In this document: piece by piece, positions 22,942 through 31,896 of the stretch | Numbering within the stretch: the first letter of the stretch is position 1 | How the letters are laid out: each line of letters begins with the position of its first letter | DNA from: Cryoendolithus antarcticus | Lineage: Eukaryota > Ascomycota > Dothideomycetes > Cladosporiales > Cladosporiaceae | DNA: 64,000 nucleotides | NCBI GenBank assembly: GCA_002077065.1 | Contig: NAJO01000016.1 | Span: forward strand, 682,001-746,000 | Direction: 5' to 3' | Notes under the pieces: model-generated | The model's database searches: none | Told to the model about the DNA's origin: nothing | What the model saw: the letters and a program-made list of their open reading frames with translations, nothing else | Translations under genes and position numbers: made by a program

Positions 22942-24683
22942 ATGATCGGCCTTGGCGGCAAGCACATCGTCAACCTCTACAATCTCTGGGTGGTTGTCTA
23001 CGTCGCTCTAGGCACTCTTGCAACAGCATACGGCCTTGCAGTGATCGGGTCCACCGTCGGACAACCGAATTGTGAGCGGTGAGCATGCCTCATCGGGTCC
23101 TTGTACTTACACCAGACAGTCTACACCTACTTCGACCTCGCTACGGCTGGGGAGCCGGGCTATGCATATACGACTAATATCATCGGCGCCCTGAATGGCG
23201 TCAACAGCGCCGGCGCCATACTTGGGTGTCTGACCAGCGCCTGGAGCGCTGATGCGTACGGAAGAAAGCGCACGATCCAGCTAGGCTGTATCATCCTGAT
23301 TGTTGGCGGTGCCTTGTGCTCGGGCGCTGTCGACATGGCGATGTTCCTCGTCGGCAGGGTAATTGCCGGCATCGGGGCGGGTATTCTTGCTGGTACGACC
23401 TCCCAGCTCGATCCAAGGTCGCACAAGAGTTGACCGAGGTTCCAGTCGTCGTACCCATGTACCAAGGTGAGATATCCACAGCGGAAACCCGCGGCGCCAT
23501 GATGTGCGTAACAGGCATTGCCTACGCCTTCGGCTACTCCCTCGCAGGCTGGCTCGGCTTCGGCTGCTACTTCATCTCCGCCGACTCGCCACACGCCCAA
23601 GCAGCCTGGCGCTTTCCACTCGCCATGCAATGTCTTCCGCCTCTGATCGTACTAGCAGGCAGTAGCTACATCCCTTTCTCGCCACGTTGGCTACTGGGTA
23701 AGGGTCGCCGGGAAGAGGCGCTGGAGATCGTCAAGCGACTGCATCGCACGGCTGACGATAATGAAGATGTGGCTGCTAGGCAGGAGTTCTACTTGATGGA
23801 GAAGCAGTATGAGCTTGATGCTCAGTATGGGGTGCGACGATTCGAGATCTTTCGCACTGCGCCGAATCGACGGAGGGCGTTGGTGGCTGCCATCATGATG
23901 TGGGGAGATCAATTTCTTGGCATGTTCCACTGCTCATCTCACTTACGAGTCCTGTCACTGACACTCTCAGGCATCTTCGTGATGACCAACTACGGCGTCC
24001 TTATATACGCATCTCTTGGCCTCATGGGCTTCACACCGCTTCTCCTAAATGCCTGCTGGACGACCTTCACGATCGTCGGCAACATCTGGACGGCGTTGTA
24101 CATAGATCGCTACGGCCGGCGCACCTTCCTCCTTATCGGCACTTCTGGCGTAACAGTCTCGCTGATCTTCCTCTGCGCGCTCACAGCAACGTACCTGGGC
24201 ACCGACAACACCGCGGGTCTAAATGCAGCGGTATTTTTCATCTGGTTCTTCATCCTCTGGTGGTGCTTCTTCGTCGACGCAACGCAATATGTCTACGTCT
24301 CCGAAATCTGGCCCAACCATCTCCGCTCCCAAGGCACAGCCTTTGGCCTCGCCTTTTTCTACCTCGCCTCCGAAGTCACGCTCGTCGCTGCTCCGGTGGC
24401 ACTCAATAAGATTGGCTGGAAGTTCTATCTCGTGCTTATTGTGCCGAGCTGCTTTTACGTTGCGGCTGTGTACTTTCTGTTTCCGGAGACGAAGGGTAGG
24501 ACGTTGGAGGAGATTGGGACGTTGTTTGGGGATGAGCATGTGGCTGGCAGGTGGTATGGGATCAGTGAGGAGGAGAAGATGGAGATTGCGAGGAAGGCTT
24601 TGGAGGAGACGAGTTGTGGTGGGGATGGGATGAAGACAGGGTATGGGGATGCTGTAACTGAGAAGCATGACGTTGTACTCTAG
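22942..24683 (+). CDS. MFS sugar transporter
   Basis: Predicted plasma-membrane sugar porter of the MFS, 529 residues, in four exons: 22942-23071, 23120-23392, 23446-23919 and 23971-24683. Family marks: the DAYGRKR loop between TM2 and TM3, GRVIAGIGAGILA at TM4, an internal VVVPMYQGEIS segment recovered by removing the intron at 23393-23445, the PFSPRWLLGKGR motif after TM6, DRYGRR between TM8 and TM9, and a PETKGRTLEEI end. The interval 23920-23970 is in frame but inserts a segment foreign to the family. It begins GCATGT and ends CTCTCAG behind a CTGAC branch site, so I read it as a 51-bp GC-AG intron. If it is retained, the frame stays open. Substrate not inferable. Confidence 0.87.
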
Positions 24684-24996
24684 GTGTAGTGATGTCTTGA
24701 CTAGATTCGACGGCCGGAGTGCACCTGCCAGTCCAGCTGCAGCACTATGGTACTGCACCTAGATCCGTATGAGGCTGGAATCGCGACGATTATATAGAAT
24801 GATACATATAAGCCTCGCACCGTCCCATCCAAGCAAGCACCCGTAGCTAACGAGGCTGGAGGCGATCATAGAGGTATTTGAAATGGCGTGTATATCCTGA
24901 CTTGATCGCAAGGAACATTAATCTATCAGCATTACCACTCCCCAACGCCGTCGCTAAGATCCCCAGATGAAACAAAGCTACCTTGCCCTAAAACCG
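24684..24996. other. Short intergenic, converging 3' ends
   Basis: 313 bp between two convergent stops. Nothing recognised besides presumed 3' UTRs. Confidence 0.5.
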
Positions 24997-26070
24997 TCAC
25001 TTCCCCCTCGAGATCAGTTCCTTGCTCGCGACGGGCAGGAACCTGCCTTTGTATATCGAAAACATGATCATGATCCACAGCCATATCCGGCCCACGTCAA
25101 ACATGCCCTTCCAGCTGATGGGCACGAACGGCTCCTTCGATTGCTCGTCGAAGCTCTTTTCGATTTCGAGGAACATCTTTGGATCATCTGTGATTACCCC
25201 ATCCAGGCCCCGACGGATACACCATTCCATCTTGTCCCGCTCGTTCACCGTCCAAGCTAGCACTTGACGCTTGTCGGCTTTCGCGTCTGCGATGAAATTC
25301 TTTCCACCCGGCGCAATTAGAATCGGTAGCACCATGTTGAAGCCCACGTTCGGCACAGTGAAGAAGTGTCGAGCGTATGCGACGCTGAATCCGATGTGCA
25401 TGACTGGAAAGTCGGGGAGGTACTTCAGGGCGAGGGGAAGGAACTTTGCAGCCCAGATGCCGAGCATGACTCGTGAAGTCCAGGGGTTGCTTTCGGAGGC
25501 TGGGTGCTCCGCCAGCGTTGAAGCGATGAGCTTCATGACTTTCTCCGCATCATTGTCGAGCTTGATATCCAGCAGCAGCCACGTATGCTCCAGTCCCGGC
25601 TCAGCCAGATACTCCAATAAGTCCCCGAGTCTCGGCATCCCCTCATGCGGCTTCGCGATCGTCCTCAACCCCTCAATCTCCTTCCACTCCACATCCACAA
25701 TCTTCTCCGCCCGCCCAAAACACCTTTTCAACGTCGCATCATGACTCAACACCACCACCCCGTCCTTCGTCAAGTGCACATCCGTCTCTAGCGCGTGCGC
25801 GCCAGCTTTCACAGCGCCTCGGAATGCTGCCATGGTGTTCTCGGGGTGCGCGGCTTTGTAGCCGCGGTGGGCAATGCATTGCGGACGCCGGCGTTTCTGA
25901 GCGTCCAGACGGGCCGTGGTCCAGGTTGGGGCTGGGAAGGTGGGTGATTGGGGAAGCTCGGCTGGAGAGGCGAGGGAGTCTACGCCGGGTTGGAGGAGCA
26001 TTGGGGGTACTGAGAGGGGTGGCGGGATGCGGGAGAGGAGGGGATCGAGGTCGGAGGGTGCTGGTGCCAT
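24997..26070 (-). CDS. PGC1: Glycerophosphodiester phosphodiesterase, Pgc1-type
   Basis: Single-exon 357-residue protein of the GDPD family. It most resembles fungal Pgc1, a phospholipase C that degrades phosphatidylglycerol; that subfamily call is inference from the domain pattern. The catalytic HRGYKAAHPENT motif lies at about residue 70, followed by ALETDVHLTKDGVVVLSHD, with metal-binding Glu and Asp and the second catalytic His. A LLLDIKLDN strand and a C-terminal VLAWTVNERDKM..GVITDDP segment complete the TIM barrel. A hydrophobic helix (WLWIMIMFSIY) near the C-terminus could anchor it to a membrane. The first 65 residues are Pro-rich and disordered. The ATG at 26070 is the natural start. 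Confidence 0.88.
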   Translation of the reverse strand: MAPAPSDLDPLLSRIPPPLSVPPMLLQPGVDSLASPAELPQSPTFPAPTWTTARLDAQKRRRPQCIAHRGYKAAHPENTMAAFRGAVKAGAHALETDVHLTKDGVVVLSHDATLKRCFGRAEKIVDVEWKEIEGLRTIAKPHEGMPRLGDLLEYLAEPGLEHTWLLLDIKLDNDAEKVMKLIASTLAEHPASESNPWTSRVMLGIWAAKFLPLALKYLPDFPVMHIGFSVAYARHFFTVPNVGFNMVLPILIAPGGKNFIADAKADKRQVLAWTVNERDKMEWCIRRGLDGVITDDPKMFLEIEKSFDEQSKEPFVPISWKGMFDVGRIWLWIMIMFSIYKGRFLPVASKELISRGK

Positions 26071-26536
26071 GGTGGGGAGTTGATTGGTTGGGTGGCCGAG
26101 GTAGTGAGTGCTGCGCGCGGTACTGCTGGTTTGCTGTGGCCTGAGAGCATGCAGTCACAGTCTTCTGCTCATACGGCCGGATACGAAACGATGCGTCAGA
26201 GGGAAGAGAAAGAGCTGACCGATATGAGAAGAAACGCACGCCATCCTGCTCGTCTAGTACCGTCGGCAAGTGTGCTTGAAAAGTAACTTCCGCGCCCGTT
26301 GAATGCACCAAAGCGGGCAAGGTGGTAAGCTACGCTTAGGTATGTACCTTGAAGAATCGTTCTTCTACATGTACTCTACGCAGCTATGTAGCAGAGTGTT
26401 GATACAGATCTCTCAACACCCGCTGAATCGTCCACCACCTTGTTCACACCGCTCCGCGACCATGGTCCAGCTCGGCAAGCCTGGAAAGGCAAGCCGATAT
26501 GTGCCGCATCCACACCCTCGTTAGCAATCCTTGCAG
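26071..26536. other. Intergenic, about 470 bp
   Basis: Lies between two leftward genes; it contains the promoter of the phosphodiesterase gene and the 3' end of the orphan gene. No gene recognised. Confidence 0.5.
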
Positions 26537-27769
26537 CTAATCGTCCTTCTTGTCTTGCCACATAGTACGTATGTCGCGCTCGGGCGCCTTCTCCTTCAAC
26601 TGCCTCGACCTGTTACGCTCTGCAAAGCTATTGTTCGCTCCACGAAGGATCATGGACTTGCTGCCATACTTCCTGATGCTGCGTGCCGGCAGTTTGAGCG
26701 ATCCGCTGGCGTGGTCGGAATGACTGTCTGAAGCGGCATGCTGCTGGCCAGCAGCAGTCTCCCCGTCGGCAGCAGTCTCCTGAACAACAAGGGTAGTACC
26801 GGTGGCATTCTGCTGTTGCGTAGCGACTGTGTCGCTGATAGCGGCCAATATGCCGTCTCCAGAGTCACCCGCACCCATGATGCTGTCGCTGACATCCCTC
26901 TTGCTCTGCTCGATCCCGGCGACAGCGAGTCCCTGCTTCCCAGGATCGACGGCGGCAGTATCTTTCTCGACGGCGGGAGTATCTTTCTCGACGGCGGCAG
27001 TCTCCTTCTCGACCACGGTAGCAGCCTCCTCGACCACGGTAGCAGCCTCCTCGACTGAGGTAGCAGCGTTCTCGACTAAGGTGGCAGCCTCCTTGACTGA
27101 GGTAGCAGCCTCCTTGACCACGGCAGTCTCCTCCTCAGCCGTCTCCTCCTCGTTAGAGTCATCGCCCTCGTCAGACTCAGTGACCTCGTCGGACTCATCA
27201 TCCTCGTCAGAATCATCGACCTCGTCGGATCCATACTGATCGAGCCATTTGGCTAGTGATTCGTCATCCTGTGCGAACGCACGGTCGCATTCGTCCATCC
27301 ACAGCAGGTCAGCCTCGATGTCGCGTGACAATTTGGTATGCCTGCGTCGCAGCGATCGACAGTATTTGCCGACTGTTTCTCCGCATCCTCCGACAGCAGC
27401 TTCATGCTCGAACCAGCTTAGAAGATCATCGGCCTCTAGCAGATGATCCTCTTGCACGGCGAGGTCTTCGTCAAGCCACATCCCCGCAAGGTAAAGGTGA
27501 ACTTGTGCTCGATCGAGAGGGTGGAGCTTGCGCTTCTCCAAGAGTGCGAAGCAAGTCTCGGCGGTTAGACTCAAGCCTTCGGGGCGTGCGACCGGTACGG
27601 CTATAATGCGGGCGATAACGTTCTCTTTAAGTTCTTGCATCAACTCATCGAGGTGCGCGCCCGACACGTCGACTGGGAGGGCTTTGCAGCGGGTGGCGAT
27701 GTCCGCCTCTGGGGGTGGACGGGGAGCGAAGGACCCGATTAGCAGGCCATACATGCCGCGTGAAGACAT
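26537..27769 (-). CDS. Orphan protein with acidic tract and 7-residue repeat
   Basis: Intronless frame of 410 residues from a clear ATG at 27769; I do not recognise the family. Residues 1-175 look globular, with helices and an LHPLDRAQVHLYLAGMWLDEDLA segment. An acidic tract follows (DDSDEDDESDE, about 180-207). Residues 211-275 are a degenerate 7-residue repeat of the form EAATxVE, later KDTAAVE, encoded by a 21-bp minisatellite. The C-terminal third is low complexity, rich in Ala, Thr and Gln, ending basic and then KDD. The periodic Ala/Val positions could form an amphipathic helix or coiled coil. No signal peptide or TM helix is visible. Function unknown. Probably a fast-evolving, lineage-specific gene; it diverges from the Cys-repeat locus. 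Confidence 0.6.
   Translation of the reverse strand: MSSRGMYGLLIGSFAPRPPPEADIATRCKALPVDVSGAHLDELMQELKENVIARIIAVPVARPEGLSLTAETCFALLEKRKLHPLDRAQVHLYLAGMWLDEDLAVQEDHLLEADDLLSWFEHEAAVGGCGETVGKYCRSLRRRHTKLSRDIEADLLWMDECDRAFAQDDESLAKWLDQYGSDEVDDSDEDDESDEVTESDEGDDSNEEETAEEETAVVKEAATSVKEAATLVENAATSVEEAATVVEEAATVVEKETAAVEKDTPAVEKDTAAVDPGKQGLAVAGIEQSKRDVSDSIMGAGDSGDGILAAISDTVATQQQNATGTTLVVQETAADGETAAGQQHAASDSHSDHASGSLKLPARSIRKYGSKSMILRGANNSFAERNRSRQLKEKAPERDIRTMWQDKKDD
26946..27127. repeat. Coding 21-bp minisatellite
   Basis: Eight to nine tandem, imperfect 21-bp units, on the plus strand of the form CTCGACxxxGGTAGCAGCCTC. They encode the 7-residue repeat of the orphan protein on the minus strand. Neighbouring units are nearly identical, for example the two around 27013-27054, which suggests recent slippage or unequal exchange. 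Confidence 0.75.
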
Positions 27770-28279
27770 GATGGCGATGTGTTATGGTGAGTTGTGGAGG
27801 AGATAACGAGGGCGAGTGCAGTGGTCTCACGCCGAGCTGCCAAACGCAACGTGAAGTGCGCGGTGAGTGCAGAAGTTGTGGAAGGTGCAAGTCAGTCTCG
27901 TTCTTTCCTTCTTCTCGGGTGACACAGGACGCGGTCGCGGTCGGGCACGGCCGGGGGCCAACAAAGAGAAGAATGGGCCTTTGAGGATCTTCACTTGACG
28001 AAAGTGACTAGTAGCATTTGGTGCCTTCTAGAGAACTCACTTTGCTTCACCCTGATGAAGCACCCGGCAGACTTGCATTTGCTTCCGCAATTACTGCCAA
28101 AGGATCTAGTGCTACTGCATTCGCACCCGCAACAAACAACTCGTTACGTTGCTTCTGCGAGAGACGACTACTATCACAGCCTACGATAGTGACGCCAACG
28201 CGAAGTAGTTTACGGCCCTCGAAACTCGTCAATCACTCCCACACTTGGTACAGCACAGGACGACCGCCGCTCCGCTACC
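27770..28279. promoter_or_regulatory. Divergent promoter region, orphan gene / Cys-repeat locus
   Basis: 510 bp between two divergent starts. Contains short open frames that are not supported. No defined motif recognised. Confidence 0.4.
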
Positions 28280-29718
28280 ATGTGTCCTGGTCCAGATCCC
28301 AAGAAGACATGCCCGAATTGCGGCGCCGACAAGCCGCTGAACGAGTTTCCACCAGATGCAGACACGGTCGGTGGGCATGGCGACACCTGTCTGGCCTGTA
28401 CAAAGAGGACATGCAGCGATTGCGGTACCGAAAAGTTGGTCGAGCATTTTCGCAGGGACCCGCGTATGAAGAGTGGGTACAAGACGAAGTGCAAAGATTG
28501 CGTCAAGGAGAGCGATGCGAGCAAGCCCACATTGCCGTCTGGTAGTCGGAGGATCTGTAAGGGAGCTTGCGGTGAGGACAAGCCTATCGAAGACTATGCC
28601 AATGACAAATCCCACCCGGGTGGCTACAGGTCGAAGTGCAAGGCTTGTGAGGAAGGAACGGAGGCAAAGCGCGTGCATAACAAGCCAGCAAAGATCCCAA
28701 TGCCGCCTGGTACTCTGAAGACTTGCAAGGGAACCTGCGGTGCTTCCAAGCCCATCGAAGACTTTCAGTCTCCAGCGCCGGGTTATTGCCTCAACAGTTG
28801 CAAAGCTTGTAATGCACCGCAGCCTGGTAGTCGAAAGACTTGTAAGGGACCTCGCGCTGCTGACAAGCCTATCGAAGACTTTCGCAAGAACGGCTCTGGT
28901 GGGTACCGGCCGAAGTGCAAAGATTGCATGACGGATCAGGGGAGGAGCAAGCCCAAGGAGAGCATACCAGGAAAGATCGTTATGCCGTCTGGTCGTCGGA
29001 TGAAGTTCACCTTGACTGGCTCGGGTACTGCAGGCCTTGCTACTGCACAGCGTGAGTCTAAGCATGCAATCATCCTCCACTCTGTGCCTCCTGACCTCAC
29101 TGACCAGCTGCGGCAGATGACGAAGATGAGGGAGACGATGTGCACTCCACTAATCCTCGGCTCGCTGAGTTGCAGCGCCTCTATTCCAACTTGTTTCGCA
29201 GGCCAACCGGTGCTAACAAGCGCTATGCTCGGGGTGTCAACTACTGGCCGCTCAGCAGGAAAGAGATCTTGTCACGACATACCGAGCTCGGGTCGTCATC
29301 GTTATCCAAATACGACTTGGTACGCGCCCTCCAACGTGACGAAGTCGCTCATGGCCTACTTCCTATACCACGACCAGTGCACTCGCCGTACCATTTCCTG
29401 AGCAGGGACTCCTTGGAAATACTTGCAAGGTCCCGGGCATTCACTGCATTCATGAATGCGGAGAACTCAAGGCTGGCATCCGAGTTTGGGGAGGACCGTG
29501 CGCTGTCAACACAAGTTGGCGACGGCGACGCAGCTATGCTGGATGTCGACGCAGCTCAGCCGAACATCAATGATCTCGCGGCGGCTACCGATGAAGCACA
29601 CTCGGAGCGACTCTCAGTCTCGGCTATCGACCCACGGCTCCGCGACTTTGCCAAGAAGTCCCAGAGCTCAGCAACCAGACTTGAGAATGACGACGTCCAC
29701 GACAAGGTGAGGGATTGA
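28280..29718 (+). CDS. Cys-repeat protein, N-terminal part of an unusual locus
   Basis: Starts MCPGPDPKKTC. A 65-bp intron at 29052-29116 (GTGAGT...CTCACTGAC...GGCAG) joins two frames exactly, giving 457 residues to the TGA at 29716. Residues about 9-225 contain five repeats of the form CxxCGxxKPxxxF...GYxxKCKxC, spaced about 30-40 residues; the fifth has lost one Cys. Such paired CxxC units probably bind zinc. Similar units occur beside HNH nucleases and in algal or viral proteins, but no HNH is seen here. After the intron comes an acidic stretch, then a helical region with an SRKEI..H...SSSLSKYDLVRALQRDE segment that resembles a SAP-like helix pair (weak). The TGA is followed at once by an in-frame ATG, and the same frame stays open to 31896, so this may be the front of one longer protein. 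Confidence 0.62.
28304..28935 (+). repeat. Five Cys-rich protein repeats (zinc-knuckle-like)
   Basis: Coding repeats beginning near KTCPNC, RTCSDC, RICKGAC, KTCKGTC and KTCKGPR. Each ends in a second CxxC, mostly CKxC, after a Gly-Tyr. Spacing varies, so this is an old protein-level repeat rather than a DNA tandem array. The last unit has CKGPRA where the fourth has CKGTCG. Confidence 0.7.
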
Positions 29719-29739
29719 ATGATCAAATTCCTCCTACAG
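29707..29739 (+). other. Candidate 33-nt intron or nonsense site at TGA-ATG junction
   Basis: The sequence GTGAGG...CTCCTACAG starts after codon AAG in phase 0, contains the in-frame TGA at 29716, and is a multiple of three. Removing it would join the two halves of the locus into about 1172 residues. At 33 nt it is shorter than the other introns in the window (48 nt or more). A 51-nt alternative ending at 29757 (GAG) also keeps the frame but has a poor acceptor. Confidence 0.35.
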
Positions 29740-31896
29740 CACGATCATAGCAGCGAGGTAGATGTCTGGGGGCCTATGGACGATGCGAGCCAACAGGCTT
29801 TGGCCAGCATGCTCGTGGATGATCTCACACTCAGTCTTGGCTTGGACACTCACACCCTCGAAGCTTACAAGCGCTGCAGCACTACGCTTAACCAGCCTTC
29901 ACAACTTCGACGTGTGCGAATCGGTGAGGTCGTTGGCATCACCGGTACGCAGACTGCATTCGACTTGCTGTATCCCCTGCTTCACGAGGGACGGATAATG
30001 CCGCAGGCCACCTCCTCTCGTGGCTTACTGTGTGGTGTGTTCGCACTTGAGAGGTCTTTGAGGTTCATGCAGCACCGTCTGCACGAAAGTAGTCCCGACC
30101 TGTGGCAGGTCGATCCTTCGGTCAGGTTTTTCGAACCTCCGCTCATAACATATGCCGACATGATGCGTGTGCTCTTCTCGGATTGGGACCCGCTCAGACA
30201 GTACGACAGTGGCGACAGTGCTACGCCGACGCCTGCTTACGATGCATATATCAGGCGGCAATACAGCTCTTTGCTTACCGACGAAGCTGATGCAGTGCTA
30301 TTTAATCACGCATACACTGCGATGACGCGTGTCATGAACATGGACGCCTTGCAGCTACAGGCCATCCTGACTTTGCTGTATAATGACGGCAACAATCCTG
30401 ACATGCCAATACACTATCAGCTTGGCGTCATTCGCAGTGGCTACTGGCGTGGTGTTCCAGGACCTGGTCCAGCTCGGGAAGAAGCTGTTCCTGCGAATGT
30501 GCGCTTCATCAACGATTTCGATCCGAGCCACCACCGACAAGCTGCGCTATTTGTTCACAACAGAGTGGCTCTTGGTAACGAGGAGTACAGTCACTTCGAA
30601 GGGATGGATGACAGCGGCGGTAGCGGATACCATGAAGTGCTATCATGGGGGATGCGAGTCGACGCCGACGAATATCATGCTGAAGGCCCCCAGGGCAACG
30701 ACGATCTCTCCGAGGAGCCAGAAAACCACAAAAGCCAGAGATTAGCAAGAAATGAGCGGAATGATCGGAGGGCTGCCGCCAAACGAGAGCACATTGGATG
30801 CATACCCTGTCGCGAGCAGAACAGGCAGTGTACAGGTGATGTCTGGCAGGTGCCTTGCCCACAGTGTCAGGACACCGAGCTATATGACGGAGGAGACGCA
30901 CCTAACTGCACCTGGGATGATCACCTCCGGCCGATGCAGTTCATTACATCTGAAGCTACGCCTCAGCAGCGCGAGGTAATGATGCAGCGTTGGAATACGC
31001 CCTTCATCCCGGATAATATAACAGCAGGATTTGTTGCTGTTGATCCCGTGCCAGTAGTCAGGCATTTTTTCGTCATTGCGCTCGCTCGCACCTCCTCTGC
31101 ACGAGACCCAGCTACGATGGCAGCTATAGCTGCAGACCAGCAGATTACGCTTCATCACTACGACAACATGCTGAACGCAGGACCGAACGCCAACATTCAA
31201 GTCGTCCACTTCCCGGTAGGTCAGCGTCCGACCGATGAGAACGGTGGATACCTTCATATGCGCAAGGCTCGGTTCACGATTGCTCGACACGGCACTAGAG
31301 CCGTGCCTACTACAGCTGGCAACGTCAATAACCCTGCGGTCATTAGACTTGTCGCGCTGTTCCACGAAGTCTTCGCATATCAACAGCCGGTCCCTGCTAG
31401 TCATCCATACGAAATTCATATGCTGCTTAATTGGTTCGCTGGTTTGTCTGTGGGTATTCCAGCCTGGGGCAGTCTCGTCCCTTGGGAAGGTTTCTACGCT
31501 TGGGTGAGCGATCTGGACATCCAGAACCACACCGCGTTGGCCGAACGCATCTTCATTATTTTGCTTGCGGAGCCGCATGTTGTCGATGGAGTTCTTCCTC
31601 ATTCGCTTGAGTTCCCTAACCGTACCGCTCGCTGGCCACGCCACAGGGGTAAGCACATGCACAAGAGGAGGCTCGTCGATCTACTCACCCGCAACGAGGA
31701 TCTCAGAGCAGCTGCACTTGGGTATGCGCCGCTTCCACAGCGCTGGCCTGCTGCCGATGAGCACGATCTCGATGTGATGCTGGAGGCTATGTTCAATGAG
31801 GCTCGATACCGCTCAGGCCAGCTTGATGCGCTCACCGCACCGAGCTTGCAAGATGTAGCGGCACGCAATACCGGTCGGAATGCGCCCTTGCGCTAG
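29719..31896 (+). CDS. Large orphan protein, possible Cys/His peptidase-like and Zn-cluster parts
   Basis: Frame of 725 codons opening with the ATG that directly follows the TGA of the preceding frame; I do not recognise the family. Near residue 105 is SSRGLLCGVFALERS, which resembles the nucleophile-Cys helix of Ulp1/OTU/papain-fold peptidases. Near residue 292, after an ALFVHN strand, is EYSHFEGM, placed where such folds carry the catalytic His (inference only). At about 358-395 is a Cys array CIPCREQNRQC...PCPQC...C, close to a Zn2Cys6 cluster but with long spacers and preceded by basic residues. The C-terminal 320 residues are globular, with TSSARDPATMAA, NWFAGLSVGIPAWGSLVPW and basic KHMHKRRLVDLL segments. 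Probably the body of one protein with the Cys repeats upstream. Confidence 0.62.
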   Translation: MIKFLLQHDHSSEVDVWGPMDDASQQALASMLVDDLTLSLGLDTHTLEAYKRCSTTLNQPSQLRRVRIGEVVGITGTQTAFDLLYPLLHEGRIMPQATSSRGLLCGVFALERSLRFMQHRLHESSPDLWQVDPSVRFFEPPLITYADMMRVLFSDWDPLRQYDSGDSATPTPAYDAYIRRQYSSLLTDEADAVLFNHAYTAMTRVMNMDALQLQAILTLLYNDGNNPDMPIHYQLGVIRSGYWRGVPGPGPAREEAVPANVRFINDFDPSHHRQAALFVHNRVALGNEEYSHFEGMDDSGGSGYHEVLSWGMRVDADEYHAEGPQGNDDLSEEPENHKSQRLARNERNDRRAAAKREHIGCIPCREQNRQCTGDVWQVPCPQCQDTELYDGGDAPNCTWDDHLRPMQFITSEATPQQREVMMQRWNTPFIPDNITAGFVAVDPVPVVRHFFVIALARTSSARDPATMAAIAADQQITLHHYDNMLNAGPNANIQVVHFPVGQRPTDENGGYLHMRKARFTIARHGTRAVPTTAGNVNNPAVIRLVALFHEVFAYQQPVPASHPYEIHMLLNWFAGLSVGIPAWGSLVPWEGFYAWVSDLDIQNHTALAERIFIILLAEPHVVDGVLPHSLEFPNRTARWPRHRGKHMHKRRLVDLLTRNEDLRAAALGYAPLPQRWPAADEHDLDVMLEAMFNEARYRSGQLDALTAPSLQDVAARNTGRNAPLR

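Noticed and set aside
26802..27239. Ser/Val-rich plus frame across the minisatellite
   Set aside because: Antisense shadow produced by the 21-bp repeat; the minus frame has a full-length start and non-repeat flanks.
28018..28545. Alternative frame overlapping the start of the Cys-repeat locus
   Set aside because: Shadow of the true frame; it lacks the regular Cys spacing.
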